Shown here piece by piece: positions 50,512-59,090 of a DNA stretch of 64,000 bases; the first letter of the stretch is position 1; the number at the start of each line of letters is the position of its first letter. The translations under genes were made by a program, and so were the position numbers. The notes beneath the pieces are model-generated. The model was not told the origin of the DNA and did not search any database. It saw only the letters and a program-made list of their open reading frames with translations. Location: the NCBI GenBank assembly GCA_002353885.1, contig DEKO01000147.1:4530-68529 (forward strand), read 5' to 3'. This DNA is from Porphyromonadaceae bacterium UBA2720 (GTDB taxonomy: Bacteria > Bacteroidota > Bacteroidia > Bacteroidales > Muribaculaceae).

Positions 50512-51750
50512 ATGAAACTGTTAGTCAAGAATATAGCCACCCTGGCGGGAGTAGACCGCCAGGGGCTGTTGCGCCGCCAGGGCCGGCAGATGAGCGAGTT
50601 GAATGTCATCAACGACGCTTATCTGCTGGTCGAGGATGGTGTTATTGCCGATTTTGGCAGTGAGGCCGACCTGGTCATGCCCGAGGGCGAAGTGACTGTC
50701 ATCGATGCCGAGCGCGGCACTGTGCTGCCCAGCTGGTGCGACTCGCACACCCACATCGTGTATGCCGGCAGTCGTGAGCAGGAGTTTGTCGACAAAATCA
50801 ACGGTCTGAGCTATGCCGAGATTGCCCGTCGTGGCGGTGGCATCCTCAACAGTGCCGACCGCCTGCACGACATGAGCGAGGATGAGCTCTATGAGCAAGC
50901 CATGCAGCGTGTGCGCGAGGTCATCGCCAAGGGCACAGGTGCCATTGAGATCAAGAGCGGCTATGGCCTGAACACCGAGGATGAATTGAAGATGCTGCGC
51001 GTCATCCGCCGCATCCAGCAGAACACCCGCTTGCGCGTGGTGAGCACCTTCTTGGGTGCCCATGCCGTGGGGCGCGCTTATGCCGGTCGTCAGGCCGAAT
51101 ATGTGGATATGCTTATCAACGAGATGCTGCCCGCCGTTGCTGCCGAGCATCTGGCCGACTATGTGGACGTGTTCTGCGACCAGGGCTTCTTCACGCCCGA
51201 TGAGACGGGGCGCATCCTCGAGAAGGCGTTGGACTATGGCATGCGCGGCAAGATTCACGGCCAGGAGCTTGCCGACAGTGGCGGTGTGGAGGTTGCAGTC
51301 AAGCACTGCGCCCTCTCGGTCGACCACCTGGAGGCCATGACCGACCGTGACATCGAGCTGTTGCGCGGTAGCGACACCATGCCCACTGCTCTGCCCGGCA
51401 CATCGTTCTTTTTGAACATGCCGTTTGCTCCTGCCCGCAAGATGATTGAGGCTGGCCTGGGTGTGGCCATTGCCAGTGACTACAACCCCGGCTCCACACC
51501 CTCGGGCGACATGAAGTTTGCCGTCTCGTTGGCTTGCATCAAGATGCGCTTGCAGCCCGCCGAGGCCATCAACGCTGCCACCATCAACAGCGCCTACGCC
51601 ATGGGCGTGAGCGACAGTTATGGCAGCATTGCGCCCGGCAAGGTCGCCAACTTCTTCATCACCCGGCCCATCGCAAGCGTGGACTTCATCCCCTACGCCT
51701 ACACCACGCCCATCATCGCCCGCACTTTCCTCGCCGGCGAGGAGCAGTGA
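50512..51750 (+). CDS. hutI: Imidazolonepropionase
   Basis: HutI opens the imidazolone ring to give formiminoglutamate, the third step of histidine breakdown. The 412-aa amidohydrolase has the metal-binding HTH in WCDSHTHIVYAGSREQEF, the AEIARRGGGILNS loop, FLGAHAVGRAY, KIHGQELADSGGVEVAVKH and SDYNPGSTPSGDMKFA. The middle-step enzyme urocanase (HutU) and a formiminoglutamate-processing enzyme are not in this window, so they must be elsewhere. A strong terminator follows. Confidence 0.96.
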   Translation: MKLLVKNIATLAGVDRQGLLRRQGRQMSELNVINDAYLLVEDGVIADFGSEADLVMPEGEVTVIDAERGTVLPSWCDSHTHIVYAGSREQEFVDKINGLSYAEIARRGGGILNSADRLHDMSEDELYEQAMQRVREVIAKGTGAIEIKSGYGLNTEDELKMLRVIRRIQQNTRLRVVSTFLGAHAVGRAYAGRQAEYVDMLINEMLPAVAAEHLADYVDVFCDQGFFTPDETGRILEKALDYGMRGKIHGQELADSGGVEVAVKHCALSVDHLEAMTDRDIELLRGSDTMPTALPGTSFFLNMPFAPARKMIEAGLGVAIASDYNPGSTPSGDMKFAVSLACIKMRLQPAEAINAATINSAYAMGVSDSYGSIAPGKVANFFITRPIASVDFIPYAYTTPIIARTFLAGEEQ

Positions 51751-51783
51751 TGACTGGCACCAGAGATTGGAGAATATTAAACC

Positions 51784-51838
51784 GCGAATATCGCGAATGC
51801 TATGCAACAAATTGCTGATAAGCATTCACGATATTCGC
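51784..51838 (+). terminator. hutI terminator from an inverted repeat
   Basis: Arms of 18 nt (51784-51801, GCGAATATCGCGAATGCT; 51821-51838) match with one mismatch around a 19-nt loop and are followed by AG and eight T. It fits an intrinsic terminator. A similar CCGCGAATGTCG stands after the phzF-type gene at 59071, so the arm may also be a repeat. Confidence 0.85.
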
Positions 51839-51886
51839 AGTTTTTTTTAAAACATCGAGAGCTGTGTGGCTCAATATGAGTCTCTG

Positions 51887-52801
51887 CTAGAATATACTCT
51901 GGCGGGAGTGGGTGGTGAGCAACTCGAGGCTCTTCATGCCCATGACCGAGTTTCCCTTGGCATTGAGTCGAGGGCTCCAGACAGCCACGCTGTACTGGCC
52001 CGGGAACACGGCAGCGATGCCTCCACCGACGCCGCTCTTGCCGGGCAGGCCCACGAGGTAGGAGAACTCGCCGGCCTCGTCATAGAATCCGCACGTCTGC
52101 ATGATGGCGTTCATGCGCTTGACTTGGGATGAGGTGAGTTGGAAGCCCGCATGGTCGAAGGGCTTCCGGTGGTCGGCAAAGGCCAGGAATGCATGTGCCA
52201 GCTGCTGGCAGTTCATCTCGATGGAGCACATCATGAAGTAGAAGCGCAGCACGCGGTCGATGTCGCCGTGGATGTTACCATGATACTTGAGCAGGTTGGC
52301 GATGGCGGTGTTCAGGTAGGCCACGCTGTGCTCTGATCGTGCCACCTCGAAGTTATAGTCGATGCTTGGGCAGCCACTGAGGTCTCGCGCCAGTCCGATG
52401 AATGCCGCCTCGGGGTTGGGCAGTCGCTCGACCAGTACGTCGGCCATGACCAATGCTCCTGAGTTGATGAACGGGTTGCGTGGCTTGCCCTTCTCGAGCT
52501 CGAGCTGGATGAGCGAGTTGAAGGCAGTTCCGCTGGGCTCCTTGCCCATGCGTGTCCACAAGTTGTCGCCCTCGAGGCTCAGTGCCATGGCTAGGGCAAA
52601 GACCTTGGTGATGCTCTGTAGTGAAAATGGCACAGCCGAGTCTCCCAGGGTGTATTGCTTGTTGTCCAGTGTATTGATGCAGATGCCCCACTGGTCGGGG
52701 TTGACCGCAGCCAGTGCGGGGATGTAATCGGCCTGTTGGCCCTCGGACTTCAGCGGCTCGATGTCGCGCTGAATGCTTTGTAATATCTTTTGGTAATCCA
52801 T
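51887..52801 (-). CDS. glsA: Glutaminase
   Basis: GlsA hydrolyses glutamine to glutamate and ammonia. The 304-aa product has the beta-lactamase-like fold with the catalytic S63-x-x-K66 in SLQSITKVFAL, the substrate segment GKEPSGTAFNSLIQLE, NPFINSGALVMADVL, NFEVARSEHSVAYLN and the end GLPGKSGVGGGIAAVFPGQ. It lies convergent to hutHI, which also yields glutamate; together with glutamate-dependent acid resistance this is a common theme, but no decarboxylase is nearby. Its leader is a heptamer array. Confidence 0.95.
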   Translation of the reverse strand: MDYQKILQSIQRDIEPLKSEGQQADYIPALAAVNPDQWGICINTLDNKQYTLGDSAVPFSLQSITKVFALAMALSLEGDNLWTRMGKEPSGTAFNSLIQLELEKGKPRNPFINSGALVMADVLVERLPNPEAAFIGLARDLSGCPSIDYNFEVARSEHSVAYLNTAIANLLKYHGNIHGDIDRVLRFYFMMCSIEMNCQQLAHAFLAFADHRKPFDHAGFQLTSSQVKRMNAIMQTCGFYDEAGEFSYLVGLPGKSGVGGGIAAVFPGQYSVAVWSPRLNAKGNSVMGMKSLELLTTHSRQSIF

Positions 52802-52806
52802 TTTCT

Positions 52807-52873
52807 TTTAGACTTTAGTTTTTAGACGTTAGACTTTAGTCGTGGCAGCGGTAAGCCATAAGCTATTAGCCAA
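52807..52873. repeat. Heptamer arrays in the glsA leader
   Basis: Five units TTTAGAC, TTTAGTT, TTTAGAC, GTTAGAC, TTTAGTC (52807-52841) end 5 nt before the glsA ATG on its strand. GTTAGAC is the inverse of the GTCTAAC type at 21957 and 27702. A second set AAGCCAT, AAGCTAT, TAGCCAA is at 52853-52873, near the end of the carrier gene. Confidence 0.85.
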
Positions 52874-52879
52874 TGGCAG

Positions 52880-53857
52880 CTAGGGGTTTGTAGCCGGTGC
52901 GTCCTGCTTAACACGGGCATGGTGCCAGATTTCGAAGCTGTTGACGGCGTTTTGCCACAGGATGTAGCACCCAGGCCCCACCGAGCACAGCGGATTGAGG
53001 TAGGTGTAGGCAATCCACACGGCAAAAGCTGTGTTTTTCTGCCCCAGCCCCTGTCCGGCCTCGAGAGTGACTCCGAATCGCCTGCCTACAGCACGTCCGA
53101 TAACAAATTGCACCACACACAACGCCAGCGAGATGACCGCAATGAGCAGCACAAAACTGATGGTGGTTCCGGCATGCAAGATATACTTGATGGTCGATCC
53201 GGTGACGATGGTGAGCGAGATGCCCCACATATAGAACGACAGGTCGGGTACACTCAGTATCCAGGCATGCAGCCGTTGGCAATAATGCTTGACCACATAG
53301 GCCGCCGCCATGGGTACCAACAGAACCATGCACACCTTATATAGAATGGCAAAGAAAGCCACCCAAAAGCTGATGTGCACGCTTTGGTCAATCATGGGGA
53401 ACACGAGTGGCACCATGAGTGCGGTGACAAAATTGGACACAAATGTGTAGGTTGTCATCGTCTCGAGGTTTCCCCCCAGCTTGGCAGTCACCACTGGTGC
53501 AGCAGCAGCGCCTGGTGCAATGATGCATGTGAGTATGCTCTCCATCAAGACGAGTCTGTTGCCCGTTGCTCCGCTGGCCATCAGTCCGGCAGTGGCCAGT
53601 GCCACCATGGCCACCTGCAACAAGGTGATCCATGCGTGCCACGCCGATGGTCGCATCTTGTGGAAGTCGACTCGGCAAAAGGTCACAAACAAAATCATGG
53701 CCATGAACAGCGGGAAAATTGCGTCAAAGATTGGGTCAAAAAAGCGCGCCGCGCTGTCCAATGCCGGAATGTAGGCAAAGGTCAGATAGAGCACAGTGCC
53801 CGCGACGATGGCGCTGGGCAAAGTCCAGTTTTTGAGGAATGTGATTGCGCGATTCAT
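52880..53857 (-). CDS. Bile acid:sodium symporter family protein
   Basis: The product (325 aa from ATG 53857, MNRAITFLKNW) has about 9-10 membrane helices. It shows BASS-family features: SGATGNRLVLMESILTCIIAPGAAAAPVV in the first half and FGVTLEAGQGLGQKNTAFAVWIA in the second, the two discontinuous crossover regions that bind sodium and substrate. Bacterial members carry many organic anions, so a bile-acid substrate should not be assumed. A -7 box TACTTTTG (53868-53875) is only 10 nt from the ATG. Confidence 0.85.
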   Translation of the reverse strand: MNRAITFLKNWTLPSAIVAGTVLYLTFAYIPALDSAARFFDPIFDAIFPLFMAMILFVTFCRVDFHKMRPSAWHAWITLLQVAMVALATAGLMASGATGNRLVLMESILTCIIAPGAAAAPVVTAKLGGNLETMTTYTFVSNFVTALMVPLVFPMIDQSVHISFWVAFFAILYKVCMVLLVPMAAAYVVKHYCQRLHAWILSVPDLSFYMWGISLTIVTGSTIKYILHAGTTISFVLLIAVISLALCVVQFVIGRAVGRRFGVTLEAGQGLGQKNTAFAVWIAYTYLNPLCSVGPGCYILWQNAVNSFEIWHHARVKQDAPATNP

Positions 53858-53867
53858 TTTGCGGCTG

Positions 53868-53875
53868 CAAAAGTA
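53868..53875 (-). promoter_or_regulatory. Candidate -7 box of the BASS-family gene
   Basis: TACTTTTG on the minus strand, 10 nt from the start codon, implies a very short leader. No -33 TTTG is visible. Confidence 0.45.
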
Positions 53876-53922
53876 CAACTTTTTCTTGTGATGTCAGTAG
53901 TTTCTTAAAAATTGTTGCAACG

Positions 53923-53954
53923 TTTGGTAGATTGTTCAGAATGATGTAATTTTG
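53923..53954 (+). promoter_or_regulatory. Rubrerythrin gene promoter
   Basis: TTTG (53923-53926), 20-nt spacer, TAATTTTG (53947-53954): full consensus, leader about 50 nt. Confidence 0.88.
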
Positions 53955-54010
53955 CAAAAAATGAGAGATTCAACTAATAACTAAACAAAAACAAAGAAAA
54001 TTTACTGATT

Positions 54011-54562
54011 ATGGCAAAGAAATGGATTTGCACCGTTTGTGGCTATGTACACGAAGGTGATACTCCCCCCGAGAAATGTCCGCAGTGCAAGGTTCCCGCT
54101 AGCAAGTTCAAAGAACTGAACGAGGACGAGGGCCTGAAGTTTGTCGCCGAGCACACCCTGGGTGTGGCCAAGGGCGTGGACCCCGAAATTCTGCAAGGCC
54201 TGAAGGATCACTTCAACGGCGAGTGCAGCGAGGTGGGCATGTATCTGGCCATGTCGCGCCAGGCCGACCGTGAGGGCTATCCCGAGGTGGCCGAGGCCTT
54301 CAAGCGCTATGCTTGGGAAGAGGCCGAGCACGCCGCCAAGTTCGCCGAACTGCTGGGCGAGGTCGTGTGGGACACCAAGACCAACCTGGAGAAACGCATG
54401 AACGCCGAGGCTGGCGCTTGCGAGGACAAGTTCCGCATCGCCAAACTGGCCAAGGCCCAGAATCTGGATGCCATCCACGACACCGTGCACGAGATGGCAC
54501 GCGACGAGGCACGTCACGGACAGGGCTTCCAGGGACTCTACAACCGCTACTTCAAGAAGTAA
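54011..54562 (+). CDS. rbr: Reverse rubrerythrin (NADH peroxidase type)
   Basis: Rubrerythrins reduce hydrogen peroxide in anaerobes. In this 183-aa product the rubredoxin-like iron centre comes first (C7, C10, C23, C26 in [21 protein letters not shown]). The ferritin-like diiron domain follows ([52 protein letters not shown]). The classical order is the opposite, so this is the reverse form. Both metal sites look complete. It has its own strong promoter, fitting an oxygen-stress gene in an obligate anaerobe. Confidence 0.94.
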   Translation: MAKKWICTVCGYVHEGDTPPEKCPQCKVPASKFKELNEDEGLKFVAEHTLGVAKGVDPEILQGLKDHFNGECSEVGMYLAMSRQADREGYPEVAEAFKRYAWEEAEHAAKFAELLGEVVWDTKTNLEKRMNAEAGACEDKFRIAKLAKAQNLDAIHDTVHEMARDEARHGQGFQGLYNRYFKK

Positions 54563-54646
54563 GCACTGAGCTATCCAACTACTGGTCCACGTCATTGTTT
54601 GGCACACGCCATGCAATGAGTGGGCCACTTTTGCGTTATATAACTG

Positions 54647-55348
54647 ATGACTAACTACAAGATACTGGCCATTGTGGCCTGTGTGGCGATGGCCATGGGC
54701 ATGGCCGCACAAACCAGCCCCTGGAGCTACGGCATTCAGGCGGGCGTGACGGCACACACCACCACCGGGTCGCTGAGCGACAACTTCAAGGGTTGCGTGG
54801 GATTCACTGCAGGGCTGACCGCCGACTATAACCGTCTGCGCCTCAAGGCCGACGTGACCTATGGGCAGCCGTCGTTCAAAAACCAGAACATGTATCATGT
54901 GCTTGACGCCAAGGGCCGTGACGCACAGCTCAATGCTGTTGCCAATGCGTCGCACCTGGGTGCATCGGCTCAGGTGGGCTATACCATTGCCCGGTTGGGC
55001 CGTGTGAGCTTGACCCCCGCTGCGGGTCTGTACTATAGCCGCTATAGCTGGCGGCTCAACGACATCGAGTGGGACACCGACGAGCAGGGTGTCGACTACT
55101 TCAAGGTCACCGACACGCGCCACACAAGCCAGGGTAGGGTGAGCTGGATAGCGTCGATGGATGTGGACATCAGGCTGCACGATGCCTATACCGACGTCCT
55201 CGGTCCGCAGCAGCGGCTGCGGTCGTCGCTTCGCATCACGCCCTGGGTGACGAGCATCAGGCACAAGCGTGTGGTGCCCAGCGTGAGCGGCCTGCAGCTG
55301 GGTGTGAATGTCACCTACAGTGGCTTGCTGAGCAACATTGTGGATTGA
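54647..55348 (+). CDS. Outer-membrane beta-barrel protein (PorT-like)
   Basis: The 233-aa product has a signal peptide (KILAIVACVAMAMGMAAQ) and alternating beta-strands with the pattern of small barrels: SYGIQAGVTAHTTTG, VGFTAGLTADYNRLRLKADVTYG, ASAQVGYTIARLGRVSLTPAAGLYYS, LQLGVNVTYSGLL. It resembles the outer-membrane beta-barrel/PorT families of Bacteroidota but is not PorT itself by any feature I can see. Function is unknown. It lies 84 nt after the rubrerythrin gene on the same strand, with a hairpin after the stop codon. Confidence 0.7.
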   Translation: MTNYKILAIVACVAMAMGMAAQTSPWSYGIQAGVTAHTTTGSLSDNFKGCVGFTAGLTADYNRLRLKADVTYGQPSFKNQNMYHVLDAKGRDAQLNAVANASHLGASAQVGYTIARLGRVSLTPAAGLYYSRYSWRLNDIEWDTDEQGVDYFKVTDTRHTSQGRVSWIASMDVDIRLHDAYTDVLGPQQRLRSSLRITPWVTSIRHKRVVPSVSGLQLGVNVTYSGLLSNIVD

Positions 55349-55351
55349 ATG

Positions 55352-55374
55352 GCCGCGACACAGTCGCGGCATAC
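55352..55374. repeat. GCCGCGAC hairpin repeat after the barrel gene
   Basis: GCCGCGAC, ACA loop, GTCGCGGC, then ATAC. It is nearly identical to the copy inside folA at 39352-39374. It could end transcription of the barrel gene, though no T-run follows. Confidence 0.85.
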
Positions 55375-55398
55375 AGGACTGCGCAGACCGCACATATT

Positions 55399-55430
55399 TT
55401 TGATTGATCATTAAAAAAACATTACCTTTG
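55399..55430 (+). promoter_or_regulatory. Promoter giving a near-leaderless DUF4294 transcript
   Basis: TTTG (55399-55402), 20-nt spacer, TACCTTTG (55423-55430), a full consensus. The ATG begins only 6 nt after the -7 box, so the start of transcription should fall at or next to the start codon. Confidence 0.85.
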
Positions 55431-55435
55431 CAGCG

Positions 55436-56074
55436 ATGAAACGGATATTGTTCATATTGATGACCTTGGCTGTGCTGGGTGTTCCCTTGCGCGGCCAGGC
55501 GCAAGTGGCCATCGACCAGATGGAGGTACCCTCGGCACTGCAGAAGGTGTTTGCGGGCTATTACCACTTTGTCGAGCAGCCGTCTAACGACACCCTGATG
55601 ATGCTTGTTTTCAATCCCATCAGGATCTATCCTCGCGAGCGTTTCCGCAACAAGAGCGACGAGGAATTCTACTGGAAGACGGTTCGCGACATCAAGAAGA
55701 CCTTGCCCTATGCCAAACTCATCGCCTCGACGCTGCTCGAAACCTATGAGTATATGGGGACCTACAAGAACGAGAAGGCTAAGCAGGCCTACATGGTGCA
55801 ATTTGAGAAGGAAATCTTCAAGCAATATAAGCCTGTGATGAAGAAGATGACCAAGAATCAGGGCAAGATGCTGATCAAGCTCATCAACCGCGAGACCAAC
55901 CAGGACAGCTATCACATCATCAAGGCGTTCTTGGGGTCGTTTCGCGCAGGATTCTGGCAGACGTTCGGCAAGTTCTTCGGCGTAAGCCTCAAGCAAGGCT
56001 ATCATCCCAACAAGGACAAGACCGACGCAATGATTGAGCGCATCTGTGTGCGCGTCGAGCAGGGTACTATCTAG
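55436..56074 (+). CDS. DUF4294 family exported protein
   Basis: The 212-aa product has a signal peptide (MKRILFILMTLAVLGVPLRGQA) and the DUF4294 core: PIRIYPRERFRNKSDEEFYWKTVRDIKKTLPYAKLI, FEKEIFKQYKPVMKKMTKNQGKMLIKLINRETNQ and SFRAGFWQTFGKFFGVSLKQGY. The family is nearly confined to Bacteroidota and has no known function. Conserved polar residues are many, so an enzymatic or binding role in the periplasm is likely. It is the first gene after its own near-leaderless promoter. Confidence 0.88.
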   Translation: MKRILFILMTLAVLGVPLRGQAQVAIDQMEVPSALQKVFAGYYHFVEQPSNDTLMMLVFNPIRIYPRERFRNKSDEEFYWKTVRDIKKTLPYAKLIASTLLETYEYMGTYKNEKAKQAYMVQFEKEIFKQYKPVMKKMTKNQGKMLIKLINRETNQDSYHIIKAFLGSFRAGFWQTFGKFFGVSLKQGYHPNKDKTDAMIERICVRVEQGTI

Positions 56075-56104
56075 GTAATGCATAATTCAATTCATAATTT
56101 ATTG

Positions 56105-57157
56105 ATGAAAATCAAGATATTGGCTATCGCGGCATTGGCCGCAATCATGGGGGCATGTGGCAGCGATGAACCCAAACCCAGCATCAACGATGACGATGTG
56201 GTGCATGTCAAGGAAGAAGCCGACCGTACTGTGCTAATCGGCACAGAGGATGGCAAGGTGTACAACATGAAGGACGGCAGTGTCTATTCGCCCCTGACGG
56301 GCTGCGAGTGGGTCAACAACATGGCTATGCATGGCGAGGACTACTATGTGGCCGGCTACGGATCCACCTTGGGCGGCTTTTACTGGCACAATGGTGAGCC
56401 CGTTTCGCTTGATGTCGCCATTCATGAGACCTATGACATTGCCCGCAGCTACGACCATGTGTACGTTCTTGCCGATGCCGGCGAGGTGGGCTATGGCGTG
56501 TACCGTGATGGCACGTTGGTGGCCCAGACGAGCGAAGCGCAACTATCTGCCCTGGCAGTCTATGCCGACAAGTTCTATGCCGTGGGCAGCAAAAGAGAGA
56601 CAGTGCCTGCACTGTTTACCAACAATGGTGTTGTGGAGCTTAGCAATGGAGGTTACCCAACAGTGGCCACAAGCATTGACTTGGTGGCCAACAGCCAGAA
56701 TGTGACACACTATATCGCGGGCTATCATAGCCAGACCGTCGATGGTGTCGCATTAAGGATACCATGCCTGTGGCGAAATGGCACCTTGTCGACACTGCCG
56801 CTGAACTTCACCGACAGCGAGAAGAACCGCAATACCTATCGCTCGGGCATGGCCAACGATGTGGCGCATTCTGGTCAGATAATCTATACTGTGGGTTATC
56901 GCACCGACGGACATAACCGTCGGGCCACCGTGTGGATTACATCGACCAGCGATGACGACCAGGTGAGGACCTACTGGCAGGCCGATGGCAATGTTGAGGC
57001 CCAGGCCGTGCGTGTGCTGGTCTATGGCAGCGACATCTATGTGATGACGCTCGAGCACAACCTCGACACCGATGCCTGGTGCACCCGCGTGTGGATGAAT
57101 CACACGCTCAAGGGAACCGTTAACGGCATCATCGGCAACGCATTTGTAGTCATCTAA
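56105..57157 (+). CDS. Lipoprotein of unknown function, possible beta-propeller
   Basis: The product (350 aa from ATG 56105) has a lipoprotein signal ending IMGACGSD (Cys18). The body holds repeated strands with aromatic and glycine turns (TVLIGTEDGKVYNMKDG, YYVAGYGSTLGGFYWHNGE, HVYVLADAGEVGYGVYRDG, TVGYRTDGHNRRATVWI), spaced about 45-50 residues apart, like blades of a beta-propeller. No catalytic motif is recognised. A start at 56078 is rejected because it would hide the signal. It precedes the glutaminyl cyclase gene by 16 nt, so both are probably one transcript. Confidence 0.7.
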   Translation: MKIKILAIAALAAIMGACGSDEPKPSINDDDVVHVKEEADRTVLIGTEDGKVYNMKDGSVYSPLTGCEWVNNMAMHGEDYYVAGYGSTLGGFYWHNGEPVSLDVAIHETYDIARSYDHVYVLADAGEVGYGVYRDGTLVAQTSEAQLSALAVYADKFYAVGSKRETVPALFTNNGVVELSNGGYPTVATSIDLVANSQNVTHYIAGYHSQTVDGVALRIPCLWRNGTLSTLPLNFTDSEKNRNTYRSGMANDVAHSGQIIYTVGYRTDGHNRRATVWITSTSDDDQVRTYWQADGNVEAQAVRVLVYGSDIYVMTLEHNLDTDAWCTRVWMNHTLKGTVNGIIGNAFVVI

Positions 57158-57173
57158 ACCAGTAAGCGGAAAA

Positions 57174-58145
57174 ATGAAAATGCTATATGCAATGGTGGGA
57201 CTAGCCATGATGACCATGGCTTGTGGAAGCGGCAACAATGCTGCCACTACAACCGAAAACAATTCAGACCAGACTGCACCCCCTGCCATGACATTCAGCG
57301 CCGACAGCGCCTATAGCTATGTCAAGCAACAGTGCGACATGGGGCCGCGTGTGCCCGGCACACCCGCTCACGAGCGTTGTGCACAGTGGCTCACCGCCAG
57401 TTTGCGGCAGTGGTGCGACACCGTCGTTGTGCAACAAGCACCAGTCACGACCTTCGACGGCAAGCAACTCAACTGCAAGAACATTGTGGGAACCTTCAAC
57501 CCCCAGGCCAGCGACCGCTTGCTGGTGCTGGCACACTGGGACTGCCGCCCATGGGCCGACAATGACCCCGACCCGTCGCTGCGTCAACAGCCTGTGATGG
57601 GTGCCAACGACGCAGCCAGCGGCACGGCTGTCATCCTCGAACTGGCGCATCTGATGGCTCAGCAGCGTCCCGAGGTGGGCGTTGACCTGCTGCTGGTCGA
57701 CGTCGAGGACTGGGGTGAGAACGAGAATGAAGACTCATGGGCGCTGGGCACGCAATACTGGGCCAACAACCCGCATGTGGCTGGCTATCGTGCCAACTGC
57801 GGCATCCTCCTTGACATGGTCGGCACCCGCGGGGCACGATTCACACAGGAGTACTTCTCGAAGCAATATGCGCAGGGTGTGATTGACATGGTGTGGAAGA
57901 CGGCCAGTCAGTCGGGCTTTGGTAGCTACTTTATCAACCAGGACGGTGGAGCCATCACCGATGACCATGTCATGGTCAACCGCCTTGCTGGCATACCCAC
58001 CATCGACATCATCGATATGCGGCTCGACAGCGACACGGGATTCTTCGATGGTTGGCACACCACCCACGACACCCTCGACCAGATAGATCCCGCCACGCTG
58101 CGCGCCGTGGGCCAGACCCTGGTCAACCTCATCTACAACTGGTAG
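57174..58145 (+). CDS. Glutaminyl-peptide cyclotransferase (type II, M28-like) lipoprotein
   Basis: This enzyme forms N-terminal pyroglutamate on exported proteins, which many Bacteroidales make after signal cleavage before Gln. The 323-aa product has a lipobox (MMTMACGSG, Cys17) and the M28/QC metal region: LAHWDCRPWADNDPD, GANDAASGTAVILELA (first Asp ligand), VDVEDWGENENEDSW (Glu), ITDDHVMVNRLAGIPTIDIID (His). The single-zinc QC form is more likely than an aminopeptidase because of the WDCRPW and SWALGT context. Its position behind the other lipoprotein gives no more clue. Confidence 0.88.
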   Translation: MKMLYAMVGLAMMTMACGSGNNAATTTENNSDQTAPPAMTFSADSAYSYVKQQCDMGPRVPGTPAHERCAQWLTASLRQWCDTVVVQQAPVTTFDGKQLNCKNIVGTFNPQASDRLLVLAHWDCRPWADNDPDPSLRQQPVMGANDAASGTAVILELAHLMAQQRPEVGVDLLLVDVEDWGENENEDSWALGTQYWANNPHVAGYRANCGILLDMVGTRGARFTQEYFSKQYAQGVIDMVWKTASQSGFGSYFINQDGGAITDDHVMVNRLAGIPTIDIIDMRLDSDTGFFDGWHTTHDTLDQIDPATLRAVGQTLVNLIYNW

Positions 58146-58149
58146 GAAA

Positions 58150-58182
58150 TGATACAATCGGGGACGGTTCTCTTTTGTATCA
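58150..58182. repeat. REP-like inverted repeat
   Basis: TGATACAA (58150-58157) and TTGTATCA (58175-58182) enclose TCGGGGACGGTTCTCT. The GGGGACGGTTC core resembles REP sequences linked to tyrosine (IS200-like) transposases in other bacteria. No transposase is nearby. Confidence 0.5.
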
Positions 58183-58221
58183 AAAATCGCAACGAATCAA
58201 TCATTCGCAAAGTTTGATCGC

Positions 58222-59070
58222 ATGAAATACTATATCGTCGACGCATTCACTGACCAGCCCTTCGGGGGCAACCCTGCGGGAGTGGTGCTGCTGGAGCAGG
58301 GTGGGGCCTTCCCGAGCGATGATCTCATGCAGCACATCGCTGCCGAGTTGCGCTACAGCGAGACCGCATTTGTGCAGCAGAACGGCCCTGCAGAGTTCAC
58401 CGTGCGCTACTTCACTCCGTGTGCCGAGGTCGACCTGTGCGGTCACGCCACTATCGCTACCTTTGGCACACTAGTGCGCGAGGGCATCGTGCCCGCAGGC
58501 ACCCTATGCGTCAATCACACCCTTGCCGGCGACCTGCAGGTCATGGCCGACGTGCAGGTGATGATGCAGATGGCCCCGGCCCGGGTCATCGACCGCCACA
58601 TCGACGTTGAGCGTCTGCACCACATCATGGCAGGCGAACAGCTGTCGCAATGGCCGCAATGGCCTGTCGAGATCGTTACCACAGGTTTGCCCGACATCAT
58701 CATGCCAGTGGCCAGTGTCGAGGCCCTGCACGCGCTACGGCCCGACATGGACGCACTGGCGCAGCTCAGTCGCGAGCTCGAGGTCACTGGTGTGCATGCC
58801 GTGGCCATGGCTAGCGACGACTATACAGCCCACGTTCGCAACTTCGGCCCCCTCTACGGTGTGCCCGAGGAGAGCGCCACCGGCACAGCTAATGCCGCGC
58901 TCACCCACTGGTTGCAGCGCCGCGGGTTCATCCAGCCTGGCGACAGTTGTCGTTTTGTCCAGGGCGAGGCCATGCAGCGTCCATCGGTCGTGGCCACCAC
59001 TCTGCAGCCTGACGGCACCATCTGGGTGGGTGGCACCTGTTTCATCGTCGCCCGTGGAGTGTTTTTTTGA
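58222..59070 (+). CDS. PhzF family isomerase-like protein
   Basis: The 282-aa product has the PhzF fold features: start YYIVDAFTDQPFGGNPAGVVLLE, the catalytic Glu47 in RYSETAFV, RYFTPCAEVDLCGHATIATFG, and the C-terminal ATGTANAALTHWLQRRG and FVQGEAMQRPSVV. Relatives isomerize a phenazine precursor, but most, in genomes without phenazine genes, are of unknown substrate. No phenazine genes are here. It is preceded by the REP-like element. Confidence 0.9.
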   Translation: MKYYIVDAFTDQPFGGNPAGVVLLEQGGAFPSDDLMQHIAAELRYSETAFVQQNGPAEFTVRYFTPCAEVDLCGHATIATFGTLVREGIVPAGTLCVNHTLAGDLQVMADVQVMMQMAPARVIDRHIDVERLHHIMAGEQLSQWPQWPVEIVTTGLPDIIMPVASVEALHALRPDMDALAQLSRELEVTGVHAVAMASDDYTAHVRNFGPLYGVPEESATGTANAALTHWLQRRGFIQPGDSCRFVQGEAMQRPSVVATTLQPDGTIWVGGTCFIVARGVFF

Positions 59071-59090
59071 ACCGCGAATGTCGTTTAATC

